Positions 11,680-23,059 of a stretch of 64,000 nucleotides of DNA are shown one piece after another. Source of the DNA: Glycine soja (taxonomy: Eukaryota > Streptophyta > Magnoliopsida > Fabales > Fabaceae); NCBI RefSeq assembly GCF_004193775.1, contig NC_041020.1, positions 4,607,657 through 4,671,656 on the forward strand, in the 5' to 3' direction. Each line of letters opens with the position of its first letter. Within the stretch, counting starts at the first letter, position 1. Both the position numbers and the translations under genes were made by a program. Below the pieces are notes generated by a model that had not been told where the DNA came from, did no database searches, and worked only from the letters and a program-made list of their open reading frames with translations.

Positions 11680-14600
11680 ATTCATGTGGTGTTTTTGATC
11701 TCAAAGGAGATAACTATAAGATATGGAATGAGAGAATTCTTCTACAATTGGGGTAGATGAACATAGACTATACTATAAGGAAAGACGAATCACTTGCAAT
11801 CACTGATGAAACTAGCCCAGCTGCTGATGCGTTATATGAGCGGTGAGAGCGATTCAACTGGCTAGGTGTGATGTTCATTAAGACCAAAATCTCAGTTGGA
11901 ATACTTGGTTGGTTTTGTTGACTAGCATAAAAAAGTCTGAGACTTGCTTAAAGCTATTGATGACCACTTCATCACTTTAGATAAGGCTTTAGCAAACACT
12001 TTGATCATGAAGTTCTCCTTTCTTTGGCTCACCAATGTGAAAGGTGTGCGTGAGTACATAATGCAAATGCGAGATATCTCAGCTCAACTTAAGAAATTGG
12101 GGATTGATATGTCTAAGTCCTTCCTGGTGCACTTCATTCTGAACACCCTTGCACTGAAATATGGGCTGTTTAAGATTTCCTCCAATACATATAAGGACAA
12201 ATGGTCTATCAATGAACTAATAACCATGTGTATTCAGGAAGAAGAAGGCTTGTAATGGGGATGAGTGAGAGTGCATTGCTGATAACTGCTTATGGGAAGA
12301 ACAAAGTTATTAAGTCTCAAGCTAATCAAAAGGGGAATGGTATAATACCACCTCAAGTTGATATTAAGAAGGTGACAAAGTGTTTCTTATGTAAGAAGAA
12401 GGGCCACATGAAGAAGAATTGCCCTAGATTCCAGAAATGGTTTGAGAAGAGAGGTAAATCATTCTTATTAGTATGTTATGAATCTAATATGACTAGTGTT
12501 AATATTAACACCTAGTGGATTGATTCTGGATCTACAATCCATATGGTAAATTCTTTACAGGGTATGCAAAACCTAAGGAAACTAGTAAGAAGTGAGCAAA
12601 GCATTTTATCAAGCAATAAGCTAGGCTTACATGTAGAGGATATTGGAACTTGCATTTTAACTTTAAGTAGTGAATTTATTTTGAAATTAGAAAGGACCTT
12701 TTATGTGCCAAGTTTTTCTAAAACTTGATTTCTGTTTCCAAACTCGTACCTTTTGGATATTCCTTTAATTTTAAAGACACATCGTTTGAGTTATTTTATA
12801 ATTCTGAATGTGTTGGGAATGATATCTTGTTTAATGGTCTTTATCTTCTTGGCTTACAAAATGATGCCACTTATAATTCAATGCATGCTCAAATTGGTAT
12901 TAAAAGTTGTAATATTAATGAGAGTTTCTCCATGTTATGGCACCGAAGATTATGACATATCTCCATTGAGAGGATTAAAAGGTTAGTGAAAGATGTGGTA
13001 CTCACTACTCTAGATTTTGCTGACTTTAAGACTTGTGTGGACTGCATTAAGGGTAAGTAGACCAACATGTCCAAGAAAGGTGCTAATAGGAGTTCAAGCA
13101 TATTAGAAATTATTCATACTAATATTTGTTGTCCAGATATGAATGCACATGGTCATAAATATTTTATCACCTTTATAGACAATTATTTATGATATATGAA
13201 TGTTTATTTGCTTCATAACAAAAATGAAGCATTTGATGCCTTCAGAGTCTTTAAGTTTGAAGTTGAGAACCAATGTGGCAAACAAATAAAAATAGTGAGA
13301 TCACATAGAGGTGGAGAATATTATGGCAAATATACTGAGAATGGATAAACACCTGGTCCCTTTGCAAAGTTTCTTCAAGAACATGAGATTGTTGCCCAAT
13401 ACACCATGTCTAGTTCTCCAAATTAGAATGGTGTTGCAAAAAGAAGGAATCAGACATTATTGGACAAGGTATGGAGTATGCTTAGCAACACCAATCTTCC
13501 TAAATCCTTGTGGGCTAAAGCACTAAAGACGGTAGTGTATATATTAAATGGTGTTTCAACCAATGTTGTCCCAAAGACACTTTTTGAGTTGTTATAAGGT
13601 TGGAAACTGAGTTTGAAACATATGCACGTTTGGGGTTGTTTGTCTAAGGTGAGGGTATATAACCCACAAGAGAAGAAACTTGACCTGAGGACTATCAGTG
13701 GGTATTTCATTGGATATGCTAAAAGGTCTAAAGGTTATAGGTTTTATTGTCCATATCATATTACTAGGATTATGGAATCAATAAATGCCAAGTTTCTTGA
13801 AAATGATTTGATCAGTGGGAGTGATCAATTTAGGGACTTAGGTTCTGAAGTTGATCATATAGAGTCTCAACCTTTCACTTAAAGTGAACGATTGGTTGTA
13901 ATTCATACCCCTCAATTTCAAAGAGATGATGAACAACAAATGATTGGCATTCTACAACCTGTTGCTGATAATCCAGTAGATCAAATTAAGCAACCAACTG
14001 AGCAACATGTTCCACAAGAAAATGTTGATTTAACATTAAGGAAATCTACTAGAGTAAGAAATTAGTTATTCCTAGTGATTATACTGTATATGCACAAGAA
14101 TTTGACTATAATATTGGAGCTGAAAATGATCCTGAAACTTTTGATCAAACCATGAGTTGTAAAGAGTCAAATTTATGGTATGATGCCATGAAGGATGAGA
14201 TGAATTTCATGCATAGTAACGAAGTTTGGAACCTTGTAGAGTTGCCTAATGGGACAAAAGCCATTGGCTGTAAATGGGTTTTTAAGACCAAAAGTTTCAT
14301 TAGGCAACATTGAGAGATACAAGGCAAGACTTATTGCTAAAGGATTTACTCCAAAAGAAGGAATCGATTAGTTGTTCATTTTGACCTTGAGTTGCAATAA
14401 ATGGATGTGAAAACAACCTTTCTTAATGGTGATTTAAAGGAGGAGGTATATGAAACAACCTAAAGGCTTCTCCTCTAGCAGTGGTGAGCATTTAGTTTGT
14501 AAGCTTACGAAATCTATATATGGTTTAAAACAATCCTCCCATCAATGGTACCTTAAGTTTCATGGAATAATTTCTTCATTTGGTTTTGATGAAAACCCCA

Positions 14601-15634
14601 TATCAATGCATATAACACAAGGTCAGTGGGAGTAAAATACGTTTTCTTGTTTTATACATATATGATATTTTACTTGCAACCAATGATTGGGGTTTGCTAC
14701 ATGAGGTGAAACAATTTTTCTCTAAGAAGTTTGACATGAAGGATATGGGTGATGCATCTTATGTCATTGGCATTAAGATTCATAGAGATAGACCTTGATG
14801 TATTTCAGGTCTATCATAGGAAACCTATATTAACAAAATTTTAGAGAGATTTTGGATGAAAAATTGTTCACGAAGTGTCGCTCCCATTGTGAAGGGTGAT
14901 AGGTTTAATTTGAACCAATGCCCAAAGAATGACTTTGAGAGGGAACAAATGGAAAACATTCCTTGTGCTTTAGTTGTTGGAAGCCTCATGTATGCTCAAG
15001 TATGCACAAGGCCTGGCATTGCTTTTGCAGTTGGAATATTAGGAAGATATCAGAGTAATCCAAGTATTGACCACTAAAGAGTTGCAAAGAAAGTGATGAA
15101 GTACCTTCAAGGGACCAAAAATTACATGTTTATGTATAGACAGATGGAAAATCTAGATGTGATTGGTTATTCAGACTTAGACTTTGCTGGCTATGTTTAT
15201 TCTCACAAATCAACATCTGGGTACATTTTCATGATGGCTGGTGGAGCTATTTCGTGGAGGAGTGTTAAGAAAACTTTGACTGCTACTTCTACCATGGAAG
15301 CTAAGTTTGTCTCTTGTTTTGAGGCTACATCACATGGTGTATGACTTAAGAGTTTCATTTCTGGGCTGGAGATAGTTGATAGTATTTCAAGGTCTTTGAG
15401 AATTTTCTATGATAACTCAATTGTTGTCTTTATGGCTAAGAATAATAAAAGTGGAAGTCGAAGTAAGTACATCGACATTAAGTACTTAGCCATTAGAGAA
15501 AAAATAAAAGACTAGAAAATGGTCATTGAGCATATAAGCATTAAACTAATGATTGCTGATCCTTTGACTAAGGGCATGCCACTATTTAAATTCAAGGATC
15601 ATGTAGAGAGAATGAGACTTGGTTCCACTTTATG
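11680..15634 (+). pseudogene. Ty1/copia gag-pol remnant (gag, protease, integrase, RT, RNase H)
   Basis: Pieces in the canonical copia order are visible. Gag is at about 11700-12515, with zinc knuckle CFLCKKKGHMKKNC (12389-12430). The protease motif WIDSGSTIHMVN is at 12514-12548, integrase at 12930-13600 (FITFIDNYL, RSHRGGEYYG), reverse transcriptase at 14145-14850 (GCKWVFKTK, KLTKSIYGLKQS) and RNase H at 14856-15634 (YSDLDFAGY, STSGYIFMM). Key residues are broken: integrase RSD has become RSH, RT YVDD has become YIYD, and a TAG replaces Trp just before WIDSG. Several frameshifts are present. It cannot make a working polyprotein. Confidence 0.9.
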
Positions 15635-15936
15635 ATTGTATACATACAGATTAAAGTTGAAACTCTTATATTGTGATATTTTCTTATATTCAGGTGCACG
15701 TTAATTTATTTGAGAAAATTTATGTTTTGGACCAAGAATAAACATTGGGTTTATTCATTAAGTTTTATTACCATATTGAGTATACTACTTGGGAAATTGA
15801 GCTTGTTGTAATACATGGATGATATTACTCGTTATAAGAGGAACTATCGCTATGATTCACATATTCATTTCTTAAGGAAATTGAACATTGACTTATTTTA
15901 GCCAATGAGTCAAAACGTTTGGACCAAGTGGGATAA

Positions 15937-16110
15937 TGTAATAATTTTTTATTATTAGCTTTGATTAACTCCTTAATAGTGGTCTGTATGTTTTTGACTT
16001 AGAAGGTCAAGTGTTCCATCAATTTAGGAGTTGAAAGGCCAAATATTGAATGACATAAAATGGGTGGTAATGGCTACTAAATACATTCTTGATGCTAGAA
16101 TGCCTATATA
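15937..16110 (+). repeat. 3' LTR of the copia element, left part
   Basis: It matches 7054-7225 and ends at GAATGCCTATATA, where the Pack-CACTA element was inserted. The uninterrupted target GCCTATATATAGCAC can be read in the 5' LTR. Confidence 0.85.
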
Positions 16111-16129
16111 CCTATGACATATGCCTACG

Positions 16130-16435
16130 GAGGCTTTTGCCTACACATATAAATTAGTGTAGGTAAAAGTCAAAAAATACTTATACCTACAATTGTTTGT
16201 CATAGGTAAATTCAAAAGTTTGTACTTACTATTATTTGATGTAGGTAAAACTCAAAATAACTTCTACTTACAAATGCTTAGTGTTGGTAAAATTTCAAAA
16301 AATTTATACCTACGATTACTTAGTGTTGGTAAAATCCTATCAAACTTGTACCTACAGTCTATTGGTGTAAATAAAATTTAAAAAGTTTCTACCTACAAAT
16401 AATAGTGTAGGTAAAATACAATAAAACAAATATAT
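16130..16435. repeat. Left subterminal array of Pack-CACTA (TACCTACA / TGTAGGTAAAA units)
   Basis: About ten alternating copies of ACCTACA and TAGTGTAGGTAAAA at roughly 25-35-bp intervals. The right end (22515-22680) carries the same motifs, supporting one element. Confidence 0.85.
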
Positions 16436-16559
16436 TAAAATAATTATTTTAAGAAAGTTAATCACAAACTCAATAACATACAATATTTTCACTATTTTTC
16501 TCATATTAAAATAATTATTTTAACATATTAAAATAATTATTAATATACTGAAGAAAGAG

Positions 16560-16897
16560 CAATAGAACCACACTTCTGCCCCCAATTCAATAAACACTCT
16601 CTTTTCAAACTCCCAAACAATAAAACCCCCAAACCCTCTTCACTCCGTTGCCATCTCAAACCCGAATCCAAATCCAACATGAAGTCGTATCGACCTTCCG
16701 CCAACGCCAGGACCGAGGTTCGTCGGAACAACTACAAGGTCGTCGTGGACGCCGATGAAGGTCGTCGACGCGGAGAGGATACCATGGTGGAGATTCGAAA
16801 GAACCGTAGGGAAGAGAGTTTGCAGAAGAAGAGATGCGAGGGTCTCCAATTCCAGCAGATTCCTTCGTCACTTCTCTCTACTGTAATTGAGAAGAAG
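16560..16897 (+). pseudogene. Captured importin-alpha first exon (IBB domain)
   Basis: ATG at 16679 opens a 73-codon exon ending at a GT donor (16898). It reads RPSANARTEVRRNNYKVVVD, then EGRRRGEDTMVEIRKNRREE and PSSLLSTVIEKK, the basic importin-beta-binding domain at the N-terminus of plant importin alpha, the nuclear import adaptor. The 120 bases upstream look like a pyrimidine-rich 5' untranslated region, so the fragment may include the gene's own transcript start. The armadillo repeats are absent. Reading on into the intron leaves a 109-residue ORF. A possible product would bind importin beta without cargo, but expression is unproven. Confidence 0.85.
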
Positions 16898-17238
16898 GTC
16901 AATTCCTATCATCTTTCAGTAATTGTTTTCTTTCACTATTTTTTTAAAATACCTTTCCTAAATTCAATTTCTAATACTAAAAATCTTCATTTCACTCCGC
17001 CAACTTAGACAACTGCTTAGGTTATAGGACCTATCTGGTTTTTGAGTTTATGTTGAAAGGATTATAGTCGTTGGTGATGAAATGTGTGATAAATTATGTT
17101 CTCTTTGTCTTGCTCTGTACTTGTGTACTCTCCTATAAAGTTTGATTGTTATTATGTTGGATTTGCGAGAATTTTGAATCGAAAAATATAGTATGTAAAT
17201 AGTTGCTTACTTCTATCAGCTACTTACTATGAATGTAG

Positions 17239-18976
17239 GTTGGACTCATGAACACTCATGATGAGGACACTCGCCAGTTTTTCAAGAACTCTTCAGTACG
17301 AGTGCTTCTTTGCCCATGAGCTGGTGGAAAAGGACATAGCTGGGTCAAAACGCAGGTATTATAAATACTATAGTTAAAAGAATAAAGTTAAATAATCTTT
17401 ATCTTTGGGTTTTATTCTTTTTATGTACATCTTTTGTAAAAAAATCAGATGGGATACTCAAATGCTCGGCTGTATATATAAATTTACTCCGTGTAACCTT
17501 ACTAGTATTATTGTATATGTATTTAAAGAATAGTATTTTGCTTTATACTTAACTGGTAGGAAGCTGGAACAATCTATACCCATCATCAGAAGACAGTCAT
17601 TGTGGATGCTGATGCAGGTCAGAATAAAAGAAAAATTAAAGCTTTCATCGGAGGTCTTGATTTATGTGTGGGCCGATATGATACCCCAAACCATTCCATC
17701 TTTAGGACTTTGCAGACAACACACAAAGATGACTATCATAATCCTAACTTTGAGGTAAATCATTATTTTTGTTTAATCTTTACTAGTTACCAATTAAGAA
17801 AATTGTCTGAATGTTTCCACTCTAAATACACTTTTGGTCTCTCTGTTATTGCTGAAATTTGAATTCGCTTGCCCTCCCCCCGTTTATTTTAGATTTGACT
17901 TCCTTTTAATTGTGCAATATTATTCCTCATTAACTAGACATCCAATATTTAACATAAATGCTGATGTGAAACTCTATTATATTTCATGTCAACATATCCA
18001 TAATAGCGTGACATTCTAATGCACTATTAGGACAATAATGTCATCCATAATGACATAACACTCTGCTAAACCAGCATGTCACCATTTTTGTTGAATATTC
18101 AAGTTAAAATAATAGGAAAAAAATGGGACAAAGTGGAATTTCAATTATGGCAGAGGAACCTCAAGTGCAATTAAGTCATTCTTTTTCAAAGGAACATAAG
18201 AGTTTTGTGATTCAACATACAAAATCCATTTCAAATTTATAATGATTATGATGTCATCTACATTGTAATTGTTTGTTTTATTCGTATAATAATAATAAAC
18301 AGGGGCCAGTTACTGGTTGTCCAAGACAACCATGGCATGATTTGCATTCCCAAGTTGATGGTCCAGCAACATATGACATTCTCACCAATTTTGAGGAGCG
18401 TTGGTTAAGGGCATTAAAAATGCATAGATATCAAAAGATGAGAAGTTCACATGATGATTCATTACTGAAAATTGATAGAATCCCTGACATTGTTGGCATT
18501 GATGAAGTTCCTTGCCAGAATGAAAATAACCGGGAGACTTGGCATGTCCAGGTATATTATAAATTGTGTTGGAAAATAGATAAATTAATTCAACCCCCTA
18601 TTTCTAAAAAAGAATTCTTACTCCATTTAAGAAAATAGTTCAAGTTAAGTCTCTGATTATTTATCTTTTGCATTCTTTCTAATTGAAGGTCTTCCGTTCA
18701 ATTGATTATAATTCTGTGAAAGGATTTCCAAAGGAACCACAAGATGCTATAAGAAGGGTGAAGTGACTTTCTTCTGAAATTTATTTTTTTATTGTGGAGG
18801 AAAATGCTAATTCCGTTTACTTCATTGAACAGAACTTGGTTTGTGGAAAGAATGTACTGATAGACATGAGCATACATTCAGCGTATGTCAAAGCAAATCG
18901 AGCAGCCCAAAAGTTTATCTATATTGAGAACCAATACTTTCTTGGCTCGTCATATAATTGGGACCTTCAATCATAA
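17239..18976 (+). pseudogene. Captured phospholipase D exons (delta-like), five exons with introns
   Basis: Exons: 17239-17355, 17560-17754, 18303-18551, 18689-18757, 18833-18976, each with AG/GT borders. Text includes GTIYTHHQKTVIVDADAG (an HxKxxxxD catalytic motif), [69 protein letters not shown] and [17 protein letters not shown]. These are central plant PLD sequences, closest by eye to the delta class. The first exon contains a stop (TGA where CGA/Arg fits), and neither the C2 domain nor the second HKD motif is present. Introns are retained, so DNA and not mRNA was captured. Confidence 0.85.
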
Positions 18977-19049
18977 CAGTACAACTGATGTTCTATATAT
19001 TTTTTCATGGACTAGAATGTAATTAGCTAGAACCTTTGGAACCAATATA

Positions 19050-20810
19050 ATGTTTCCATTTCCTCCTGTTAAGAATGACATTGCTTTTGGGCCCTCCATG
19101 TTCCGGAAAAACCACCCTCTTGTTGGTCTTGGGTGCAAAACTTGATCCAAAATTAAAGGTAAGGACATTAAGGAGTAGAAATTCTTTTTTCATGAACAAT
19201 ATTTTCATGTTTTTGCTCTATGTTTCAATCTTGGATCTCTAGCTAATATAGTGTGGCTACTTGATCAGTTTTCTGGAAAGGTGACTTATAATGGTCGTGG
19301 GATGGATGAGTTTGTACCCCAAAAAACTGCTGCTTATGCCAATCAAAATGATCTTCATGTTGCAGAGTTGACAGTCAGAGAAACCTTGGCCTTCTCAGCA
19401 AGAGTCCAAGGAGTTGGAACTCGTTATGGTTAGTCTACTGGAATGACTTTTGTTTATGATCATTGTTCTATATTCAATATTGAAAACGAATGCCAACAAA
19501 TAGATGAAATTTAAGTTTTGACTGCGTAATATTTTTGGCTTTCTGCAGATTTGCTTGCAGAATTGTCCAGAAGAGAAAAAGAGACAAATATCAAGCCTAA
19601 TCAAGATATTGATGTCTACATGAAGGTAACCAAGAGGCCATCACTTGTAGAGGATGTGTTTTTCCCATTTGCATGCATCCCTAAGCCTTTTATATTGTTG
19701 AATAACTGGTGACCATTCAAACCAAAAACATAAAAATATGACAGCTTGACAATTATAATAGTATACCTGTTCAATTATGGATATTCCTTTCTTCTTAAAC
19801 TTCTTTCTATTCATGTCAAAGTTTCTCATCCAAAAGAAATTTGTTATGAAGAAAAAGTAAGTAATATTTAGTTGTAATCACAAACAAAAGCAGTGAATAA
19901 AAATTTTAGTTACTATATTTTAGAAATAATAAGCATAAGAGATCTAGAAAGTAGAAGAATGAACACACATATTTAATGTGGAAAACTCTTTGCAGGCAAA
20001 AAAATAAAGGGTAGAGGAGAAACAGTTCACTATGTTAAAAATTAGTATCAGATATATACACAAAGAGTATTTGTAGCAGCCCTGTTATATTATTTCATAT
20101 AAATCATAGCACGATCACAAAAAAAAATTCTCAAAAATATTTAATCACCAAATTGGTTGGACGGCAAGCTTTCACGCCAAGCCAAAAATTTGGGCCATCA
20201 ATTCTAACAGTTACATTAGCATGTAGTTATAGGTGCATCAGCCATTTCATTTTTCCATACCGAGATTAAGTGGTTGTCCTTTTGACTCTTAATGCTCAGG
20301 CTTTAGCAACTGAATGAGAGAAGGAAAATTTGATGACAGATTATGTCTTAAGGGTAAAATATGTACTTTCTAAACCTTCCCCAATCATCATGAATCCATT
20401 ACAACATTTGGTCTTAATGTCTCATGTTTATTTGCTTTACATTTGTAGATTTTAGGACTGGAGGTCTGTGCTGATACTATTGTACGAAATGCAATGTTAA
20501 GGGGGATATCTGGTGGACAAAGGAAACGTGTTACAACAGGTAAAACAAATCTGATTTCAATCCTGAAACCCAATAAAATGATTATCTGTGTGAACTTTAA
20601 TAATTATAAATTTTTAAATGCAGGGGAGATGCTGGTTGGACCAACTAATGCTTTATTCATGGATGAAATATCTATTGGTTAGGATAGCTCGACAACTTAC
20701 CAAATTCTAAACTCGCTCAAGCAATGTGTTCACATTCTCAAAGGAACAACAGTCATCTCTTTGAATTTTAATGAAGTATCTACTGGTTTGGATAGCTCAA
20801 CAACTTACTG
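19050..20810 (+). pseudogene. Captured PDR-type ABCG transporter exons (nucleotide-binding domain)
   Basis: Exons: about 19050-19158 (Walker [12 protein letters not shown]), 19269-19428 ([36 protein letters not shown]), 19549-19625, 20300-20353, 20449-20539 (ABC signature region [13 protein letters not shown]) and 20624 on (Walker B region ALFMDEIS). Stops occur at 20310-20320 (ATE then TGA) and at 20680 (ISIG then TAG where Leu is expected). The Walker B stretch is partly duplicated: GAAATATCTATTGG at 20664 and GAAGTATCTACTGG at 20772. Full-length PDR transporters have two such halves plus membrane domains, none of which is present. Confidence 0.85.
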
Positions 20811-20864
20811 TTCCCTCTTGCATTTTAATGATATGCTTGTGTGATGCTACTAAAAAATTTTCAG

Positions 20865-21390
20865 GGGTCAGAAAGACTTTGAATTCAGAGTTATGGCATG
20901 CTTTTGCAGGGCTTCTTGTGTCATTACCCCAAGTTGGGAGTCTTGTGTTTTACTTCCCTCAGGGACATAGTGAGCAGGTGAATGAATCTGTTGTTCTCTT
21001 TTCAAAGTAATAATTTTTCTTACATTGCTTCTTTTAATCTCTAACTCATTAGTTTCTTTTCAATATTTAGCCAAGATTCTGAGGTGATGACTTTGTTTGT
21101 TTTGGTTTGCTGAAGCATATTGTTTCCTTTTATTTGAATATGAACAGGTGGCAGCTTCTACTAGAAGAACAACAACATCACAGATTCCAAACTACCCCAA
21201 TCTTCCATATCAGTTGCTGTGTCAAGTTCAAAATGTCACACTTCATGTGAGTGTTGGGTGCTGGTTGACTTGACTTGACCACTTGTTGCATTTGTCCTTA
21301 AGAGCTTATTGCATCTTCAAATCCATCATAACTCCAAACAAAATTTTACCTTTTTTCTTGTATGTTATGATAGGCAGACAAGGAGACAAG
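20865..21390 (+). pseudogene. Captured auxin response factor N-terminal exons (ARF7/19-like)
   Basis: Exon 20865-20977 reads [20 protein letters not shown] and [14 protein letters not shown] sequence. Exon 21148-21246 reads VAASTRRTTTSQIPNYPNLP and VQNVTLH. Exon 21374 on starts ADKET and then diverges. This is the conserved N-terminus before the B3 DNA-binding domain of auxin response factors; STRRT..SQIPNYPNLP points to the ARF7/19 group. The usual CAGPLV is changed to FAGLLV. Everything after the first few residues of the third exon is missing. Confidence 0.85.
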
Positions 21391-21529
21391 AAGTGAGTGC
21401 AACAGGAGTAGTTCTTTCACACTTAAATTACAGGGATGTTGATTGTAATCAAGCATTTAATTTTTCTTGATGTCAAGAATCACAAACCAAAAGGTCAGGA
21501 AGTGAGTGCAGCAGGAGTAAACATTGATA

Positions 21530-22824
21530 CACTACAAGAAAAATGACATTTGCCTACAAACACTTTTGACTACATGGGAAGCCGCTCCTGCGATTGCCAC
21601 ATCGCTGTTCCCGTGAGCCATCAGGTACACATATAATTTCTTTTTGAAGGATTCCTTTCGTTTAAATTTAATAGTGGTAATTATTACATCAAAAGGGTTC
21701 TTTATGAAGGTTACTTTATGAGATAAAAAAATTATTGTATACATTATTAAATGAGTCGTTATATAGATAACATAATTCTTTGTGAACTTGATAAAAAAAA
21801 GAATTCTTTATGAATTGCACATAAAAAATACTTATGAGTGTTTGGATTCTTTTGTTTTGCAATTTAAAAAAAATAGTTTATTTTTCAAAAGGGTTATTTT
21901 TAAAATATATCCAGAGCTCCAACATATACACTTAATGAGACATGACTTTGTTGGGATCACCCGTTTCTTGATGGAATTGATGGGAGTATATTTTCCCTTC
22001 AAAGTTTCTATTTTCCTTTTTTGAGATTATAAAAAATTTAAAAATTATTTTAGTAGTCTTCATTATTGAACATATATACTTGTACCTTGAAATTAAAATA
22101 AAAAACCCTTATGTTAATCCTGTCAATATTTTTGTAATTTTATCACACTTAACATAATGATGTAGTTTTTTTTATAGAAAAAATAACAATTTGTTTCTTC
22201 AGAAAACTATAATTTAATAAAGACACAATAATTACCTTAAATAAACTAATTCAGCCCCAAATTTTTATTGCCTTTTAATTAATGAATCTCGTACTTTATC
22301 CCCATTTTCTGTGTTACCTTAAATTATATGTCTCACCACTAGGTACAAATACTTTTTTTTTCCTTGAAGGTTACTTGAAGATTTCTAGTGATTATTACAT
22401 CATGTTTGAACATATCTAATCCTAGGTTCTGGCCTTGTTTCTAAACAGTGCTGTTTTGTGGAATCGGTTAATGGGAAAGAAGGTTCTTGCAATCTCAAAT
22501 GATATTCATATTAAAGACTTTTACCTACAGTTAGGAAATGTAAGTAGAAGTTAATGATTTTTACCTATAGTTCAAGATGATAGATACATATTAAAAACTT
22601 TTTACCTACAGTTAGGAAATGTAAGTAGAAGTTAATGATTTTTACTTACACACTATACATAGTAGGTAAAACCTATAGTGACAGACAATTAATCCTCATT
22701 ATACCCCCCCTCAAAGTTGACAGAAGAAACGTCCGTAGGACAAAGTCTATCATACATTTACTTACGGATTTGTTATTTATAGTGACAGTTTTTGTCCGTA
22801 GGTATATGTCATTTTTCTTGTAGT
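21530..22824. mobile_element. Internal CACTA-like unit sharing the right end of the Pack-CACTA
   Basis: CACTACAAGAAAAATGACAT at 21530 is the inverted match of ATGTCATTTTTCTTGTAGT at 22806-22824. It is preceded by ATA (21527-21529), the same trinucleotide found after the right end. The 1.3-kb unit has no coding sequence but contains TACCTACAGTTAGGAAATGTAAGTAGAAG twice (22528 and 22606 on, about 79 bp apart). It may be an intact MITE-like derivative, or an original left terminus inside a rearranged element. Confidence 0.55.
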
Positions 22825-22861
22825 ATATAGCACATGTGTGTTTGGTCCTTGAGCTCATATA
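22825..22861 (+). repeat. 3' LTR of the copia element, right part (truncated)
   Basis: ATATAGCACATGTG and CTTGAGCTCATAT match 7219-7253. The match then ends abruptly; the last ~180 bases of the LTR are not found. Confidence 0.75.
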
Positions 22862-23059
22862 AACATTAGAAACAATTAGTGTGCACATCGATCAGCATCA
22901 AGCAATTGTTATGGGTACATAGTTTAAAATCCAATCCAATTTCTGAAAAACAAGCTAGATGTGGTTAGATTGAATACTTACAACTAAAAAACAACAGATT
23001 GGAAGAAGTTTATTCAAATTGTATTGAATCTTATTATCTTGGCAAGAAATTATTTAAAA

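Larger units (their letters stand above)
16111..22824. mobile_element. Pack-CACTA element carrying fragments of four genes (CACTA-2)
   Basis: Comparison with the empty site in the 5' LTR (GCCTATATATAGCAC) defines the insertion and a 3-bp duplication ATA (16108-16110 and 22825-22827), as for CACTA. The right end reads ATGTCATTTTTCTTGTAGT. The left end, ATGACATATGCCTACGGA, matches the right-end sequence just inside the terminus but lacks the outer CACTACAAGAAAA. Both ends contain subterminal repeats of TACCTAC / GTAGGTA. Between them lie exons plus introns of importin alpha, phospholipase D, a PDR-type ABCG transporter and an auxin response factor, all on the plus strand. No transposase is present. 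Confidence 0.8.
7054..22861 (+). mobile_element. Ty1/copia LTR retrotransposon, decayed, with nested insertions
   Basis: The 5' LTR (7054-7436) ends in CA and is followed by a primer-binding site TGGTATCAGAGC (7439-7450), complementary to initiator methionine tRNA. Gag-pol remains lie at about 11680-15635. The 3' LTR starts at 15937; its first 174 bp (to 16110) match 7054 onwards, and the match resumes at 22825-22861 after a 6.7-kb insertion. It stops at GAGCTCATAT, so the last ~180 bp of the 3' LTR are lost. The coding region has many stops, so the element is old and inactive. Confidence 0.85.

Noticed and set aside
16640..16871. Three minus-strand ORFs at the importin-alpha fragment
   Set aside because: The plus strand carries the recognisable IBB domain with a proper splice donor; the minus ORFs are its shadows.
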